DNA of 64,000 nucleotides, taken from assembly GCA_028687545.1 (NCBI GenBank), contig JAQTZZ010000019.1, forward strand, positions 6,697 to 70,696, given 5' to 3'. The position numbers were made by a program, and so were the translations under genes. This document shows, piece by piece, positions 44,470 through 53,641 of this stretch. The notes beneath the pieces are model-generated. The model did not search any database. It worked only from the letters and a program-made list of their open reading frames with translations, and was not told where the DNA came from. The stretch is from Candidatus Wallbacteria bacterium. GTDB taxonomy: Bacteria; Muiribacteriota; JAQTZZ01. The first letter of the stretch is position 1; each line of letters begins with the position of its first letter.

Positions 44470-45009
44470 ATGAATTTTAAAGAACTGCTTTCTCAGCTTG
44501 CCTTTGCTTTGGGATCTCAGAAAGTCGATTATGCCTTGATCGGAGGAGTCTCCCTCGGATTCTGGGGAGTGAACCGCTCCACCTTAGACCTTGATTTTCT
44601 GATCAATTCAGATGACCTGGGAAAGGCCGAATCAATACTCTATGATCTGAAATACAAGTCGTTTTATAAGACGGAGGAAGTGGCCCAGTATCTGCCGGAG
44701 GCGGGTGGGGTCGCAGTGGACATCCTCATCGCCAGGCGCAAATACACGCTGGAAATGCTGAAACAGTCTGAAATACATCATGTTTCCGGATTCAGCCTCA
44801 AAGTGCTCAGACCTGAAGGCATCATCGGCTTGAAATTGCAGGCTATGGGCAACGCGCCTGAAAGGGAGGCGCTTGAGCTTTGCGACATTGAGAGTCTGCT
44901 GAAGAGTAATCCGGGCTTAGACTGGAATCAGTTGAAAGAATATTTCCTTCTATTCAAACGCGAGGATTTGTTTCAGGAACTGAAGGCAAAATATGAAGCT
45001 GACAGATGA
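44470..45009 (+). CDS. MNT/AbiEii-like nucleotidyltransferase
   Basis: 179 aa. The nucleotidyltransferase core is seen in YALIGGVSLGFWGVNRSTLDLDFLI (residues about 21-45): the GG motif followed by the D-x-D metal pair. A third Asp lies in GVAVDILIARRKY near 90. Such proteins act as toxins or antitoxins by nucleotidylation, and this one is coupled to a 65-aa partner (17-base overlap). It sits between trpA and an esterase, a typical place for a stray toxin-antitoxin module. Which of the two is the toxin cannot be told here. Confidence 0.82.
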   Translation: MNFKELLSQLAFALGSQKVDYALIGGVSLGFWGVNRSTLDLDFLINSDDLGKAESILYDLKYKSFYKTEEVAQYLPEAGGVAVDILIARRKYTLEMLKQSEIHHVSGFSLKVLRPEGIIGLKLQAMGNAPEREALELCDIESLLKSNPGLDWNQLKEYFLLFKREDLFQELKAKYEADR

Positions 45010-45190
45010 AATGAAGCGCGAGATGCTCGAAGATATGGCATCTCAGTCCCGCAGATATGATTTTGAGAGGCTGCGCAGGAAACACACTGTCCCGGTCGAA
45101 GTGTTTCTCGATTTCTGCAGTCAATGGCATAGGCTGTTAGGCGGGAGATTCGAGCACAGGAAGATAAAGGCTGACAAGAACTTGCTTTGA
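44993..45190 (+). CDS. Small partner of the nucleotidyltransferase
   Basis: 65 aa, basic and helical (SQSRRYDFERLRRKHTVPVE, then FLDFCSQWHRLLG). It starts 17 bases inside the nucleotidyltransferase gene. Small helical partners with a D-F-x-R-L pattern are common next to this nucleotidyltransferase group, although usually encoded first. Role as toxin-antitoxin partner is inferred. Confidence 0.68.
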   Translation: MKLTDEMKREMLEDMASQSRRYDFERLRRKHTVPVEVFLDFCSQWHRLLGGRFEHRKIKADKNLL

Positions 45191-45233
45191 AGAAGCTGTT
45201 GCTTGAAATCTATCTTGATCAACCGGAGACGAA

Positions 45234-46040
45234 ATGAAATGTTTTATTCTCTTTCTGCTGAATGTCTTCATTCTGTCCGCAGTGACAGCATCCGCAGCTG
45301 AAACCATGAACACCGCTGAAATCACCCGGGCCTCGTCATCGGATATCTGCTTTTCGGCAGAAGTATTCTTCTTTGGCGGGCACAGCCTTCCATACAGAAT
45401 TCACGTGCCTCTGAACGGAACAAAATCCGGACTGCCGGTGATCCTTTTCCTGCACGGTTCAGGCGAGCGGGGCAGTGATAACCAGATCACTCTTGTGAAT
45501 GGCCCGCTCAAGATCCTGGAATTCACCATCAGGAAGAAAATGCCGGCTATCATCATTGTCCCGCAATGCCCGGCTGATCTCAGGTGGGTCGACGTGGACT
45601 GGGCTACCGACACTCACGAAATGCCGGTCAATATCTCCTGGCCGCTCGATCTGGCCGTGAAACTTGCGGATAGCGTGATCGAAAGCCGGCAGGCTGATAA
45701 GTCCCGCTTCTATCTGACCGGACTTTCCATGGGCGGTTTCGGCACCTGGGACCTGCTGCAGAGAATGCCGGAAAAATTCGCGGCAGCCCTGCCTCTCTGC
45801 GGAGGTGGAGACACGAAACTGGCCGCGAAAGTCGCCACAGTACCGGTCTGGGCCTTCCACGGAAGCGTTGATACCACCGTAAAACCAGTCCGTTCCCGCT
45901 CCATGGTGGAGGCTGTAAAGGGAGCGGGTGGCAGCATAAAATACACTGAATATCAGGGAGAAGGGCACAATGTCTGGGCGCAAACCTATGCTTCCAGCGA
46001 AGTCCTGCTCTGGCTCTTTGATCAGAAGTTAAAAAAATGA
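45234..46040 (+). CDS. Exported alpha/beta-hydrolase, esterase/PHB-depolymerase-like
   Basis: 268 aa with a signal sequence (CFILFLLNVFILSAVTASAAE). The oxyanion region is LPVILFLHGSGERGSDN near residue 68. The nucleophile Ser is in LTGLSMGGFGTW near 165, the Asp in WAFHGSVDTTVKP near 209, and the His in YQGEGHNVWAQ near 246. This is a complete catalytic triad for an esterase acting outside the cytoplasm; the substrate is unknown. GGAG precedes the ATG. Confidence 0.88.
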   Translation: MKCFILFLLNVFILSAVTASAAETMNTAEITRASSSDICFSAEVFFFGGHSLPYRIHVPLNGTKSGLPVILFLHGSGERGSDNQITLVNGPLKILEFTIRKKMPAIIIVPQCPADLRWVDVDWATDTHEMPVNISWPLDLAVKLADSVIESRQADKSRFYLTGLSMGGFGTWDLLQRMPEKFAAALPLCGGGDTKLAAKVATVPVWAFHGSVDTTVKPVRSRSMVEAVKGAGGSIKYTEYQGEGHNVWAQTYASSEVLLWLFDQKLKK

Positions 46041-46060
46041 AACTGGGTTCAGTTACTTTC

Positions 46061-46069
46061 TGGTATAAT
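46061..46069 (+). promoter_or_regulatory. Extended -10 promoter of the DAHP synthase-aroA-trpE operon
   Basis: TGGTATAAT matches the extended -10 form (TG, one base, TATAAT at 46064-46069). No good -35 is visible. A GCGC...GCGC hairpin (46086-46101) follows in the 60-base leader. Confidence 0.65.
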
Positions 46070-46135
46070 TCTTAACCGACAGCTAAGCGCTCTCAGAGGC
46101 GCCCTGTCCAATATCGAACCTGTCAGGAGAACCAA

Positions 46136-47164
46136 ATGCTTATAGTAATGCAGGTCAAAGCTACTGAAGAACAGATTAACCGCGTCTGCGAGTCCATTCG
46201 TGAGATGGGTCTTACGCCTCACCCGATCCCCGGCTCTCTGCGCGTGGCGATCGGAATCACAGGCAATAAAAGCCGGATCGACGAAGGCCGGATTATTTCG
46301 CTCTCAGGAGTTACGGAAGTAATTCATGTCACTCAGGAATATAAGCTCACCAGCAGAGAAATGAAACCTGAAGATACTGTGGTTAAAGTTGGCGGAACCA
46401 GTTTTGGTGACGGAAAGATCGCAGTGATTGCCGGGACCTGCGCAGTAGAGTCACTGGATATCACCATGGAAGTGGCTGAAGAAATCAAAAAAATGGGCAG
46501 CGTCATGCTGCGGGGCGGGGCCTACAAACCGCGGACCTCACCCTATTCCTTCCAGGGACTTGGGGAAGAAGGCTTGAAAATCCTGGCTCAGGCACGCGAA
46601 CGGACCGGACTGCCCATCGTAACTGAGGCAGTGGATACAGACACGTTCGATGTGGTGGCCGAGTATGCGGACCTGGTGCAGATCGGAGCCCGCAACATGC
46701 AGAACTATTCCCTCCTGAAAAAAGCCGGCAGATCAGCAAAGCCGATTCTATTGAAACGCGGCATTTCCGCCACGATCAAGGAATTCCTCCTGGCCGCTGA
46801 ATATATAATGTCTGAAGGAAATTACAATGTGATCCTCTGTGAACGCGGGATCAGGACATTCAGCGACTATTCCAGGTATACCCTGGATATCAGCAGTATT
46901 CCTGAATTGAAGATGCTGACGCATCTGCCAGTGATCATTGATCCGAGCCATGCGGCAGGCCGCTGGGGAATGGTGCTGCCTCTGGCCAGAGCTGCGATTG
47001 CAGCCGGGGCTGACGGCCTGATCGTGGAAGTGCACCCCCATCCGTCCAAAGCCCTGTCCGACGGAGCCCAGTCGCTGAAACTGGATTCGTTCCAGCAGCT
47101 GATGCAGGAAGTGAAACGGGTCGCTTATGCCATAGGCCGGGAAATGGGTTCTCTTGGAAATTAA
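46136..47164 (+). CDS. aroF: DAHP synthase (AroG2/AroF-type with N-terminal regulatory domain)
   Basis: 342 aa. It condenses PEP and erythrose-4-phosphate, the entry step of aromatic synthesis. Residues 1-70 are the ferredoxin-like/ACT regulatory domain seen in the Thermotoga-type enzyme (LIVMQVKATEEQINRV). The barrel carries MLRGGAYKPRTSPYSFQG near 124, IGARNMQN near 185, LKRGISATIKEFLLAAEY near 205 and DPSHAAGRWGM near 265. The usual AGPCxVES reads AGTCAVES (Pro to Thr). First gene of an operon with aroA and trpE. Confidence 0.95.
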   Translation: MLIVMQVKATEEQINRVCESIREMGLTPHPIPGSLRVAIGITGNKSRIDEGRIISLSGVTEVIHVTQEYKLTSREMKPEDTVVKVGGTSFGDGKIAVIAGTCAVESLDITMEVAEEIKKMGSVMLRGGAYKPRTSPYSFQGLGEEGLKILAQARERTGLPIVTEAVDTDTFDVVAEYADLVQIGARNMQNYSLLKKAGRSAKPILLKRGISATIKEFLLAAEYIMSEGNYNVILCERGIRTFSDYSRYTLDISSIPELKMLTHLPVIIDPSHAAGRWGMVLPLARAAIAAGADGLIVEVHPHPSKALSDGAQSLKLDSFQQLMQEVKRVAYAIGREMGSLGN

Positions 47165-47205
47165 TTGTTGTCTCCAGCGTGAAGTGATAAAGGAATTTTA
47201 AGATT

Positions 47206-48510
47206 ATGAAGGTCAGAATAAAGGGTATCAACAGCGCTTCCGGTAAAATCATGCTGCCCGGAGACAAATCGATTTCCCACCGTGCAGCCATCATTGGAAC
47301 AATTGCGAATGGTGTGACTGAGATAAGCAATTTTGCAAGCTCTGCCGACTGCGCCAGCACTTTGAAATGTCTGAAAGCCCTGGGTGTGAATTTTGAGCGG
47401 ACCGATAATTTCGTACGCATCAAAGGCGTTGGATTGCACGGCCTGAAAGAACCGACTGCTGTGCTGGACTGCGGCAATTCAGGTACAACCACCCGGCTTC
47501 TCACAGGGCTCCTGGCAGCGCAGCCATTTCTCAGCGTTTTATCCGGTGACGAGAGTCTCAACAGCCGTCCCATGGCCCGAGCTATCGAGCCATTGCGCAA
47601 AATGGGTGCCAATATCTCAGCCCGTGAAGGCGGCAAATACGCGCCAATTGTAGTTCAGGGCAGTACTGCTCTCACAGCCGGGAATTTCGTGATGCCTGTT
47701 CCCAGCGCCCAGGTTAAATCAGCCCTGATTCTGGCCGGACTTTACGCTGAAGGATCACAGAAAATTTCAGAACCCAGCCTGTCCCGCGATCATACTGAGC
47801 GTATGCTTCAATATTTCGGGGTCGACATTCAGACAGAAGGACTCCTTGTAGCTCTTGGAAAGCACAGGCAACCGACTGGACGGAAAATGTCTGTCCCAGG
47901 CGACATCTCCGCAGCAGCATTTTTCCTGGTGCTGGGAGCGTTCAGAGGAGATGGGATCATATTGTCTGATGTGGGAGTCAATCCCACCAGAACCGGAATT
48001 CTGGAATATTTTCAGAGTGCCGGGGCAAGCTTCAATCTCGCTGGTCAGCGCGATACCTGCAATGAGCCTGTGGCAGACATTGAAATCAGCAGATCAAGGC
48101 TTTCAGGATCCAAAATTTCAGGTCCCCTGATCCCGCTCCTGATCGACGAACTTCCTGTTCTGGCTGTGGCAGCCACCCAAGCTCTGGGACTGACAGAAGT
48201 CAGGGATGCTGCTGAACTGCGGATTAAGGAATCAGACAGGATCAAAGCCATTGTGTCCCAGCTGCAAAAATTCGGGGCCGACATCAGCGAATGCCAGGAT
48301 GGATTCACAGTGAACGGCCCTGTGCAGCTGAAGGGAGCCGAATGCGAAGGCTTCGACGATCACAGAATCGTGATGGCCCTCACCATTGCCGGGCTTCTCG
48401 CATCAGGGGAAACAGTGGTCAATGGCTGCGAATGCGTAAACATTTCTTTCCCGGAGTTTTTCGACCGGATCAGGGAGATCTGCGGGCATGAATGCATCAG
48501 CTTTGAGTAA
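47206..48510 (+). CDS. aroA: 5-enolpyruvylshikimate-3-phosphate synthase
   Basis: 434 aa, full length. Substrate and PEP residues are conserved: LPGDKSISHRAAIIG near residue 17, LDCGNSGTTTRLLTGLLAAQ near 86, the loop DESLNSRPMARAIEPLRKMGA near 112, and IKESDRIKAI near 340. The loop sequence DCGNSGTTTR gives no indication of a class-specific resistance change that I can judge by eye. The gene follows DAHP synthase by 41 bases and overlaps trpE by 23 bases. Confidence 0.96.
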   Translation: MKVRIKGINSASGKIMLPGDKSISHRAAIIGTIANGVTEISNFASSADCASTLKCLKALGVNFERTDNFVRIKGVGLHGLKEPTAVLDCGNSGTTTRLLTGLLAAQPFLSVLSGDESLNSRPMARAIEPLRKMGANISAREGGKYAPIVVQGSTALTAGNFVMPVPSAQVKSALILAGLYAEGSQKISEPSLSRDHTERMLQYFGVDIQTEGLLVALGKHRQPTGRKMSVPGDISAAAFFLVLGAFRGDGIILSDVGVNPTRTGILEYFQSAGASFNLAGQRDTCNEPVADIEISRSRLSGSKISGPLIPLLIDELPVLAVAATQALGLTEVRDAAELRIKESDRIKAIVSQLQKFGADISECQDGFTVNGPVQLKGAECEGFDDHRIVMALTIAGLLASGETVVNGCECVNISFPEFFDRIREICGHECISFE

Positions 48511-49885
48511 ACATCCTTTTTACAGGAAACTTCCGCTCAAGTCTTTTCCTGTTTCAGCCTATTCTCTGCTTTATTCGCAGGAGGAATACAGCTTCATCTA
48601 TGAATCCCTGGAGTCGAGCGGAGAGCGCGGCAGGTATTCGTTCATCGGCGGACGGCCGTTTCTGATTTTCAGAAGCACAGGAAACAAAATTGAACTGGAA
48701 GTTGACGGAGTAAAATCGGAACAAGCAGGAAACCCGCTTGATCTTCTTCGAGAGCTCACGGGTAAATACAAGGGGCTGCCTGAAATCCCGGTCTTCTCCG
48801 GCGGAGCGCTCGGCTATATCAGCTATGACGCGATCCGGCTGATCGAGAAGATTCCGGATAAAAACCCGGATGAACTCGGCATTTCTGACACTTTTTTCAT
48901 ATTTCCCTCAGAAATCATCCTTTTCGACCATCTGGAAAATACAGTGACCCTAGTACTCTACGCCGAAACCGAGCCAAAGGATCGCTTCGGTGAAATCGTG
49001 ACAGTGCTGGCAGGCTGCCTGGACGAGTCAGGTTACAAATCCCAGAAATCCACGAAAACCTGCACCTTTTCCAGTAATTTCACCCAGTCCGGGTTCGAAA
49101 AAATTGTGGAAAAATCCAAGGAATATATCCTGTCAGGCGACATCTTTCAGGTGGTTCTTTCGCAGCGCCTGTCCTTTGATCTTGATGCAACCCCTTTTTC
49201 AGTTTACAGAAGCCTGCGCAAATCCAATCCCTCGCCATACATGTATTTTCTGCGCCTCTCTGACATGCATATACTGGGTTCATCGCCGGAAACACTGATC
49301 AAGGTGCATGACGGCATTGTCGTGTCCAGGCCTCTGGCAGGAACCAGGCCCAGAGGTGAAACCGAGGAGCGTGATTTGGAACTGGAGCAGGAACTGCTGG
49401 CTGATGAGCAGGAGAGGGCAGAGCATGTAATGCTCGTGGATCTGGCGAGGAACGACATCGGACGGGTCTGCGAATATGGCAGTGTAAAAGCCACTGAACT
49501 TTTCCAGGTGGAACGCTATTCCAGGGTGATGCACATAGTCTCCAATGTTGTAGGCAGACTCGCATCCGAGAATGACATGTTCGACCTGTTCCGCGCCTGC
49601 TTCCCTGCAGGCACTGTTTCCGGAGCTCCCAAAGTACGGGCCATGGAAATCATTGATGAGCTGGAAAACAGGCGGCGCGGAGTCTATGCAGGCGCGATCG
49701 GCTATTTCAGTTTCACAGGTAATATGGATGTCTGTATCGCCATCCGCATGATCCTGATCAAGGGAAAAAAAGGCTACATCCAGGCCGGAGCCGGAATTGT
49801 GGCAGATTCAGTACCTGAGCGCGAATATCAGGAAACGCTGAACAAGGCCAAGGCTTTGCTCAAGACCATAGAGGCTTCGCAATGA
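48488..49885 (+). CDS. trpE: Anthranilate synthase component I
   Basis: 465 aa. The N-terminal domain holds the tryptophan feedback site (YESLESSGERGRYSFIGG near residue 30). The chorismate-binding core has SGDIFQVVLSQRL near 215, SSPETLIKVHDGIVVSRPLAGTRPRG near 260, VDLARNDIGRV near 315 and AGAGIVADSVPEREYQE near 435. It starts inside aroA. Its partner trpG follows, but about 230 bases of palindromic sequence separate them, unlike the tight spacing of the rest. Confidence 0.96.
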   Translation: MNASALSKHPFYRKLPLKSFPVSAYSLLYSQEEYSFIYESLESSGERGRYSFIGGRPFLIFRSTGNKIELEVDGVKSEQAGNPLDLLRELTGKYKGLPEIPVFSGGALGYISYDAIRLIEKIPDKNPDELGISDTFFIFPSEIILFDHLENTVTLVLYAETEPKDRFGEIVTVLAGCLDESGYKSQKSTKTCTFSSNFTQSGFEKIVEKSKEYILSGDIFQVVLSQRLSFDLDATPFSVYRSLRKSNPSPYMYFLRLSDMHILGSSPETLIKVHDGIVVSRPLAGTRPRGETEERDLELEQELLADEQERAEHVMLVDLARNDIGRVCEYGSVKATELFQVERYSRVMHIVSNVVGRLASENDMFDLFRACFPAGTVSGAPKVRAMEIIDELENRRRGVYAGAIGYFSFTGNMDVCIAIRMILIKGKKGYIQAGAGIVADSVPEREYQETLNKAKALLKTIEASQ

Positions 49886-49920
49886 TGCTTACTATACTTT
49901 CGCCGTGCCCGCGGCGCTAT

Positions 49921-50094
49921 GGTTTGGCAAATTTGCATTTTTGAGTCGCAAAAGCTTTGTGGGGTGGCCAGTGGGAACTTTTAGGCGCACTGAGCAAAGC
50001 GAAGGAGAATAAAAGTTGCCACAGGACAGGACCCGCCACAAATCAATGCTGACGCACTCCCTGTGGCTGCACACCACAGAAATTTGCCAAAGCC
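49921..50094. repeat. Long imperfect palindrome (MITE-like) between trpE and trpG
   Basis: The ends GGTTTGGCAAATTT (49921-49934) and AAATTTGCCAAAGCC (50080-50094) are inverted copies. Inner arms near 49960-49985 (TGTGGGGTGGCC, GAACTTTTA) and 50010-50042 (TAAAAGTTGCC, ACCCGCCACA) also match in reverse. The whole 174-base unit folds as one hairpin and encodes no supported protein. Confidence 0.7.
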
Positions 50095-50113
50095 AGGAAA
50101 TGGAGTTAATTCA

Positions 50114-50674
50114 ATGATCCTGATGATCGATAATTACGACTCCTTTGTCTATAACATCGTGCAGTATCTAGGCGAGCTGAAACAGGAGATCCGCGTTTTC
50201 CGTAACAATGAAATCACGCTGCAGGGCATCGCTGATCTGAAGCCGTCGCATATCTTCATTTCTCCAGGCCCATGCTCGCCTTCAGAAGCAGGGATCAGCC
50301 TGGAAACCATCAGGGAATTCGCGGGAAAAATCCCTGTTTTCGGTGTCTGCCTTGGCCATCAGTCCATCGGCCAGGTGTTCGGAGGCCGGGTGATCAGGGC
50401 AGGAGCAGTTGTGCATGGCAAAGTGCACAGGATTTTCCACGACGGGAAAAGCATTTTCAGTGGTTTGCCGTCTCCTTTCCATGCAACCAGATATCATTCG
50501 CTGATCGTGGAACGAAAAAGCCTGCCTGACTGCCTGGAAGTCTCGGCCTGGACAGAAGACGGCCTGGTCATGGGTTTAAGGCACAAACAATTTAAAGTTG
50601 AAGGCGTGCAGTTTCATCCGGAATCTGTGCTCACAGAGCACGGCCACTCGATTCTGAAAAATTTCCTGTCCTGA
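50114..50674 (+). CDS. trpG: Anthranilate synthase glutaminase component
   Basis: 186 aa from ATG 50114, which has GGAG upstream. A 17-codon extension back to GTG 50063 lies inside the palindrome and is unlikely. Class I amidotransferase: [18 protein letters not shown] at the start, [12 protein letters not shown] near 52, nucleophile Cys in [17 protein letters not shown] near 78, and His/Glu in [14 protein letters not shown] near 166. It feeds ammonia to TrpE, and could also serve a PabB encoded elsewhere. Confidence 0.95.
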   Translation: MILMIDNYDSFVYNIVQYLGELKQEIRVFRNNEITLQGIADLKPSHIFISPGPCSPSEAGISLETIREFAGKIPVFGVCLGHQSIGQVFGGRVIRAGAVVHGKVHRIFHDGKSIFSGLPSPFHATRYHSLIVERKSLPDCLEVSAWTEDGLVMGLRHKQFKVEGVQFHPESVLTEHGHSILKNFLS

Positions 50675-50762
50675 TGCCCAAAATCGCCAGCATGTATTCA
50701 TCAAGTACAGGAACTTCAGATCTCTTGACTTGCAGTTGAATGAATTTTCAATGCTTAAAATC

Positions 50763-52703
50763 TCATTTAGTCCGAAACCGATTCTTGATCCTGTCATTAT
50801 CATAATGCAATCTATCGAGTTCCCTTAGCAGTTCTTCAGCCTCAAAGGCCCGGACGTCACCGGCAATTTTCAAAGCACTCACCTGCTTGTCGAACCAGAT
50901 TAACGCATCCTCCTCAATCTCGTTGATCTCTTTCTTCTGCGGAGATTTCAGGAAATAGTCGACAGCCATAGGCACAAGCACTTTCAATGCCTGAAGGTTG
51001 TCAGCCAGTATCAGCCTGGTCAGGCTGTCCTCGTGAAACAGCCAGAGATCGATCCTGGAAAGGTCTCCCTCTGCTTCAAGCATGAGATAGGCATTAAGCC
51101 GCAGATTACCTGACTTGGTCTGAACAGCCCATTCAGGTAAAGATTTGTCGATTTCAGCTTTGAAACTCACGCGCAGAAATTCAGCAGCCCGGGCAGGGAG
51201 GTCGCCTAAGTAGCGCAGGATCTCCACAGTATGGATTTCAGCTGATCCTGCCTCTGCTTTGACTGATTCCCAGCCCGGATTTCCGGACTGATCGATGAAA
51301 AAAGAGAGGTTTTCTGAAAGAGCAGACTCGGTTTCAGCTGTGTCTGGAGCATGGGTCAGCAGTTGATGAAAACGGCAGCGCACTTCCTCTGTGAAGCTGA
51401 GATCTCCGCTATTTTTCAGAAGCCTGAAGATTCTCACCTGAAAAACCGGCTGATCTGCAATGAGTGCTGCCTTGAGATATTGCATCCACTGGGGATACTT
51501 ATTCCTGATCAGGAAAAATATCTCTTCTGCCCGGCCTTGTTCCGCAGTTTCCATCAGGGAAACGAGTGCCCTCTTGGTGCCTAAGTCGTCAGGAGCAATT
51601 GAATTCTTGGCCACGAAAAAGACTGCTTCCCCGGCCAGTTTCTCTGCTTCAGGCGGTGCGCCTGTCCTGCTGCATGCTTGATAAATGTGCCTGTTCAGTT
51701 CCAGGTTGTCCGGGTACTGCAGATGAAGGTATTTGTATATTCCCAGAGCAGTGTCATGCCTGCCAACCTGAAACAGAAAATCAGCTTCTGCAGAACAAGC
51801 ATAGATTTCCAGGCTTCCGGTATTGATTTCTGGAACTTCCTGTTTCCAGGTCTTGATGAGCCGGGCCGCTTCCTCAAAGGACTTTTCTGAAACTGCGTGT
51901 GTTACCCCGGCTGTCAGGCATTTCATGGATTCCTCAAAGGTCAGCGGATCTCCGGGATATTTTTCACCCATTGCATCGAGTTCCAGAAATGCCTCAGTCA
52001 GCTTGTTCTCAGCCAGATCCTTTTCGATTCTGGCTGCAAAATCCTCCTGAGTGTCGCTTAGAAGATTTAAAGCAATTATAATTATTCCTGCTATGATGCT
52101 GACTCCAGCCGCAATTTTCCACTTCTGACTCCTGCACTTCGGCGGCTGAATCTTTAGCTTCTGCAGCAGGTCCTTGTAGCCTGTCAACTTGATGTCCCGC
52201 AGAACCCGGAACACCTTGACCTGTTCAGGGATTCCTTTGAAGACCCGGAAACCGACCTCGCAGGTCGGTACTTCGGATTTGTTCATAGCCAGGTAAACTG
52301 ATTCCGTGAAATATACTTCTCCAGGGTCTGTGATCCCTTCCAGCCTGGACGCCAGATTCACAGCTTCGCCAAAAACATCATTGTCCCGGATCTCCACCTC
52401 ACCGGAACTCATGGAAACCCTGACAAATATTTTGTCTTTTTCCAGCCTGTTTGTGTTGTAGCCTGCCAGAGTTTCCTGAATCATGATTCCGCAGAGAATG
52501 GCGTCAGTCGGAGATTCGAAGCTGATCAGCAGCGCATCGCCGATCGTCTTGATCAAGGTGCCATGAAATCTGGATACAACAGGCAGCAGGAGCTTCTCGT
52601 GGCTCTCCAGCAACTGATGCAGGTTCTCCCTGGAGGAACCGGAGGTTTTTTCAGTAAACCCCTTGATGTCTGTAAACATGATGGTCAGTACTTTACTCGT
52701 CAT
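50763..52703 (-). CDS. Class III nucleotide cyclase with membrane helix and helical-repeat tail
   Basis: 646 aa from ATG 52703, preceded by GGGAG. A longer start at 52754 has no ribosome site. Residues 1-175 are the cyclase domain: metal Asp in IMFTDIKGFTEKTS, second Asp in IKTIGDALLISF near 62, and Asn/Arg in VFGEAVNLASRLEG near 117. One transmembrane helix (IAAGVSIIAGIIIIALNLL) lies near 195. The remaining 430 residues are helical repeats of TPR or HEAT type, including LLRELDRLHYD at the end. The layout puts the cyclase in the cytoplasm and the repeats on the far side of the membrane. cAMP or cGMP product not determined. Confidence 0.85.
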   Translation of the reverse strand: MTSKVLTIMFTDIKGFTEKTSGSSRENLHQLLESHEKLLLPVVSRFHGTLIKTIGDALLISFESPTDAILCGIMIQETLAGYNTNRLEKDKIFVRVSMSSGEVEIRDNDVFGEAVNLASRLEGITDPGEVYFTESVYLAMNKSEVPTCEVGFRVFKGIPEQVKVFRVLRDIKLTGYKDLLQKLKIQPPKCRSQKWKIAAGVSIIAGIIIIALNLLSDTQEDFAARIEKDLAENKLTEAFLELDAMGEKYPGDPLTFEESMKCLTAGVTHAVSEKSFEEAARLIKTWKQEVPEINTGSLEIYACSAEADFLFQVGRHDTALGIYKYLHLQYPDNLELNRHIYQACSRTGAPPEAEKLAGEAVFFVAKNSIAPDDLGTKRALVSLMETAEQGRAEEIFFLIRNKYPQWMQYLKAALIADQPVFQVRIFRLLKNSGDLSFTEEVRCRFHQLLTHAPDTAETESALSENLSFFIDQSGNPGWESVKAEAGSAEIHTVEILRYLGDLPARAAEFLRVSFKAEIDKSLPEWAVQTKSGNLRLNAYLMLEAEGDLSRIDLWLFHEDSLTRLILADNLQALKVLVPMAVDYFLKSPQKKEINEIEEDALIWFDKQVSALKIAGDVRAFEAEELLRELDRLHYDNDRIKNRFRTK

Positions 52704-52806
52704 GGCACTCCCGGATGACGGATTCAGCTTGTAAATATTATTCGCAATCTGCAAGTCTTCATATGATAACTATAAACAATCAACTCGTCGAACAATCATC
52801 AGGTCA

Positions 52807-53433
52807 TCAGGAAACATAGATCAGAATTGTAAGATAATGGCAGAGGCTGCCTGCCAGCACGAATAAATGCCAGATCCCATGAAAATGCTTTACTTTTTTA
52901 TCCAGGCAGTAAAAGATCACTCCGCTGGAATAGAATATTCCTCCAAGGAGAAGCCAGGTAAAGCCTGCTGCCGGCAAAGCCCTCAGCAACGGTTTCAAGG
53001 CAATCGTGATCACCCAGCCCATAGAAAGGTAAATTGCCACTGCAAAATATCCGCGCTTGTTTCTCAAAAACAGTTCCAGCATCACTCCAAGCAGCGCCAG
53101 ACCCCAGATCACCCCGAAGATGGACCAGCCCCATCCGCCGCGAAGAGTCACCAGAGTAAATGGCGTATAAGTTCCTGCGATCAGAAGATAGATCGAGTAA
53201 TGATCAAGCTGCCGGAATATCTGCTTTGCCCCACCCTGTGTACAATGATAACAGGATGAAAATAAATACAGCGCTACCAGGCTGACGCCGTAAATACTGA
53301 AACTGACAATCTTCCACGGATCACCCTGCCTTGAAGCTGCATAAATTAAAAATGAGCACCCTGCCAGGGCCGCCACCAGTCCGATCAGATGGCTGATGCT
53401 GTTAAAACGCTCACCTTTAATCAACAAATGCTC
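52807..53433 (-). CDS. Hemolysin III/PAQR-family membrane protein
   Basis: 208 aa from ATG 53433 (MEHLLIKGERFNSISHLIG), the normal family start. A TTG 11 codons upstream lies in the promoter of the hisD leader and is unlikely. Seven hydrophobic segments are visible. The PAQR metal-site residues are seen as SxxxH in NSISHLIGLVAAL, Asp and Ser in FRQLDHYSIYLLIAGTYTPF near 85, and HxxxH in FHGIWHLFVLAGSLCHYL near 190. These proteins are likely membrane hydrolases or receptors; true hemolysin activity is not established for the family. Confidence 0.88.
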   Translation of the reverse strand, partial: EHLLIKGERFNSISHLIGLVAALAGCSFLIYAASRQGDPWKIVSFSIYGVSLVALYLFSSCYHCTQGGAKQIFRQLDHYSIYLLIAGTYTPFTLVTLRGGWGWSIFGVIWGLALLGVMLELFLRNKRGYFAVAIYLSMGWVITIALKPLLRALPAAGFTWLLLGGIFYSSGVIFYCLDKKVKHFHGIWHLFVLAGSLCHYLTILIYVS

Positions 53434-53460
53434 CATTTCCTGGATTATTTCATGGGGCAC

Positions 53461-53593
53461 TTGCAAAACTCGAATTTCAGCATGATAATATTCTAATCAA
53501 GCAGGTTCGATAAGAGTTTTGTTAGTGCCCCATGGGCCTCTAACAAAATGTCTACCCAAGATATAGCGCAAAAAAACATTTTGCAAGAGGACC
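53461..53593 (+). promoter_or_regulatory. Promoter plus structured leader of hisD, copy 2
   Basis: TTGCAA (53461-53466), a 17-base spacer and GATAAT (53484-53489). TTTTGTTAG (53517-53525) pairs with CTAACAAAA (53540-53548), capped by GCCC-CAT-GGGC (53527-53537). Relative to copy 1 this cap has a compensatory T-A to C-G change. The segment 53534-53550 can pair instead with 53577-53593, which contains AAGAGG (53585-53590). The ATG that follows opens a 12-codon frame (53594-53632) ending nine bases before hisD. Confidence 0.7.
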
Positions 53594-53641
53594 ATGTATA
53601 ATCCAATAAATCAATTAAAGAGACTCAAGTGAGAAATTAAC

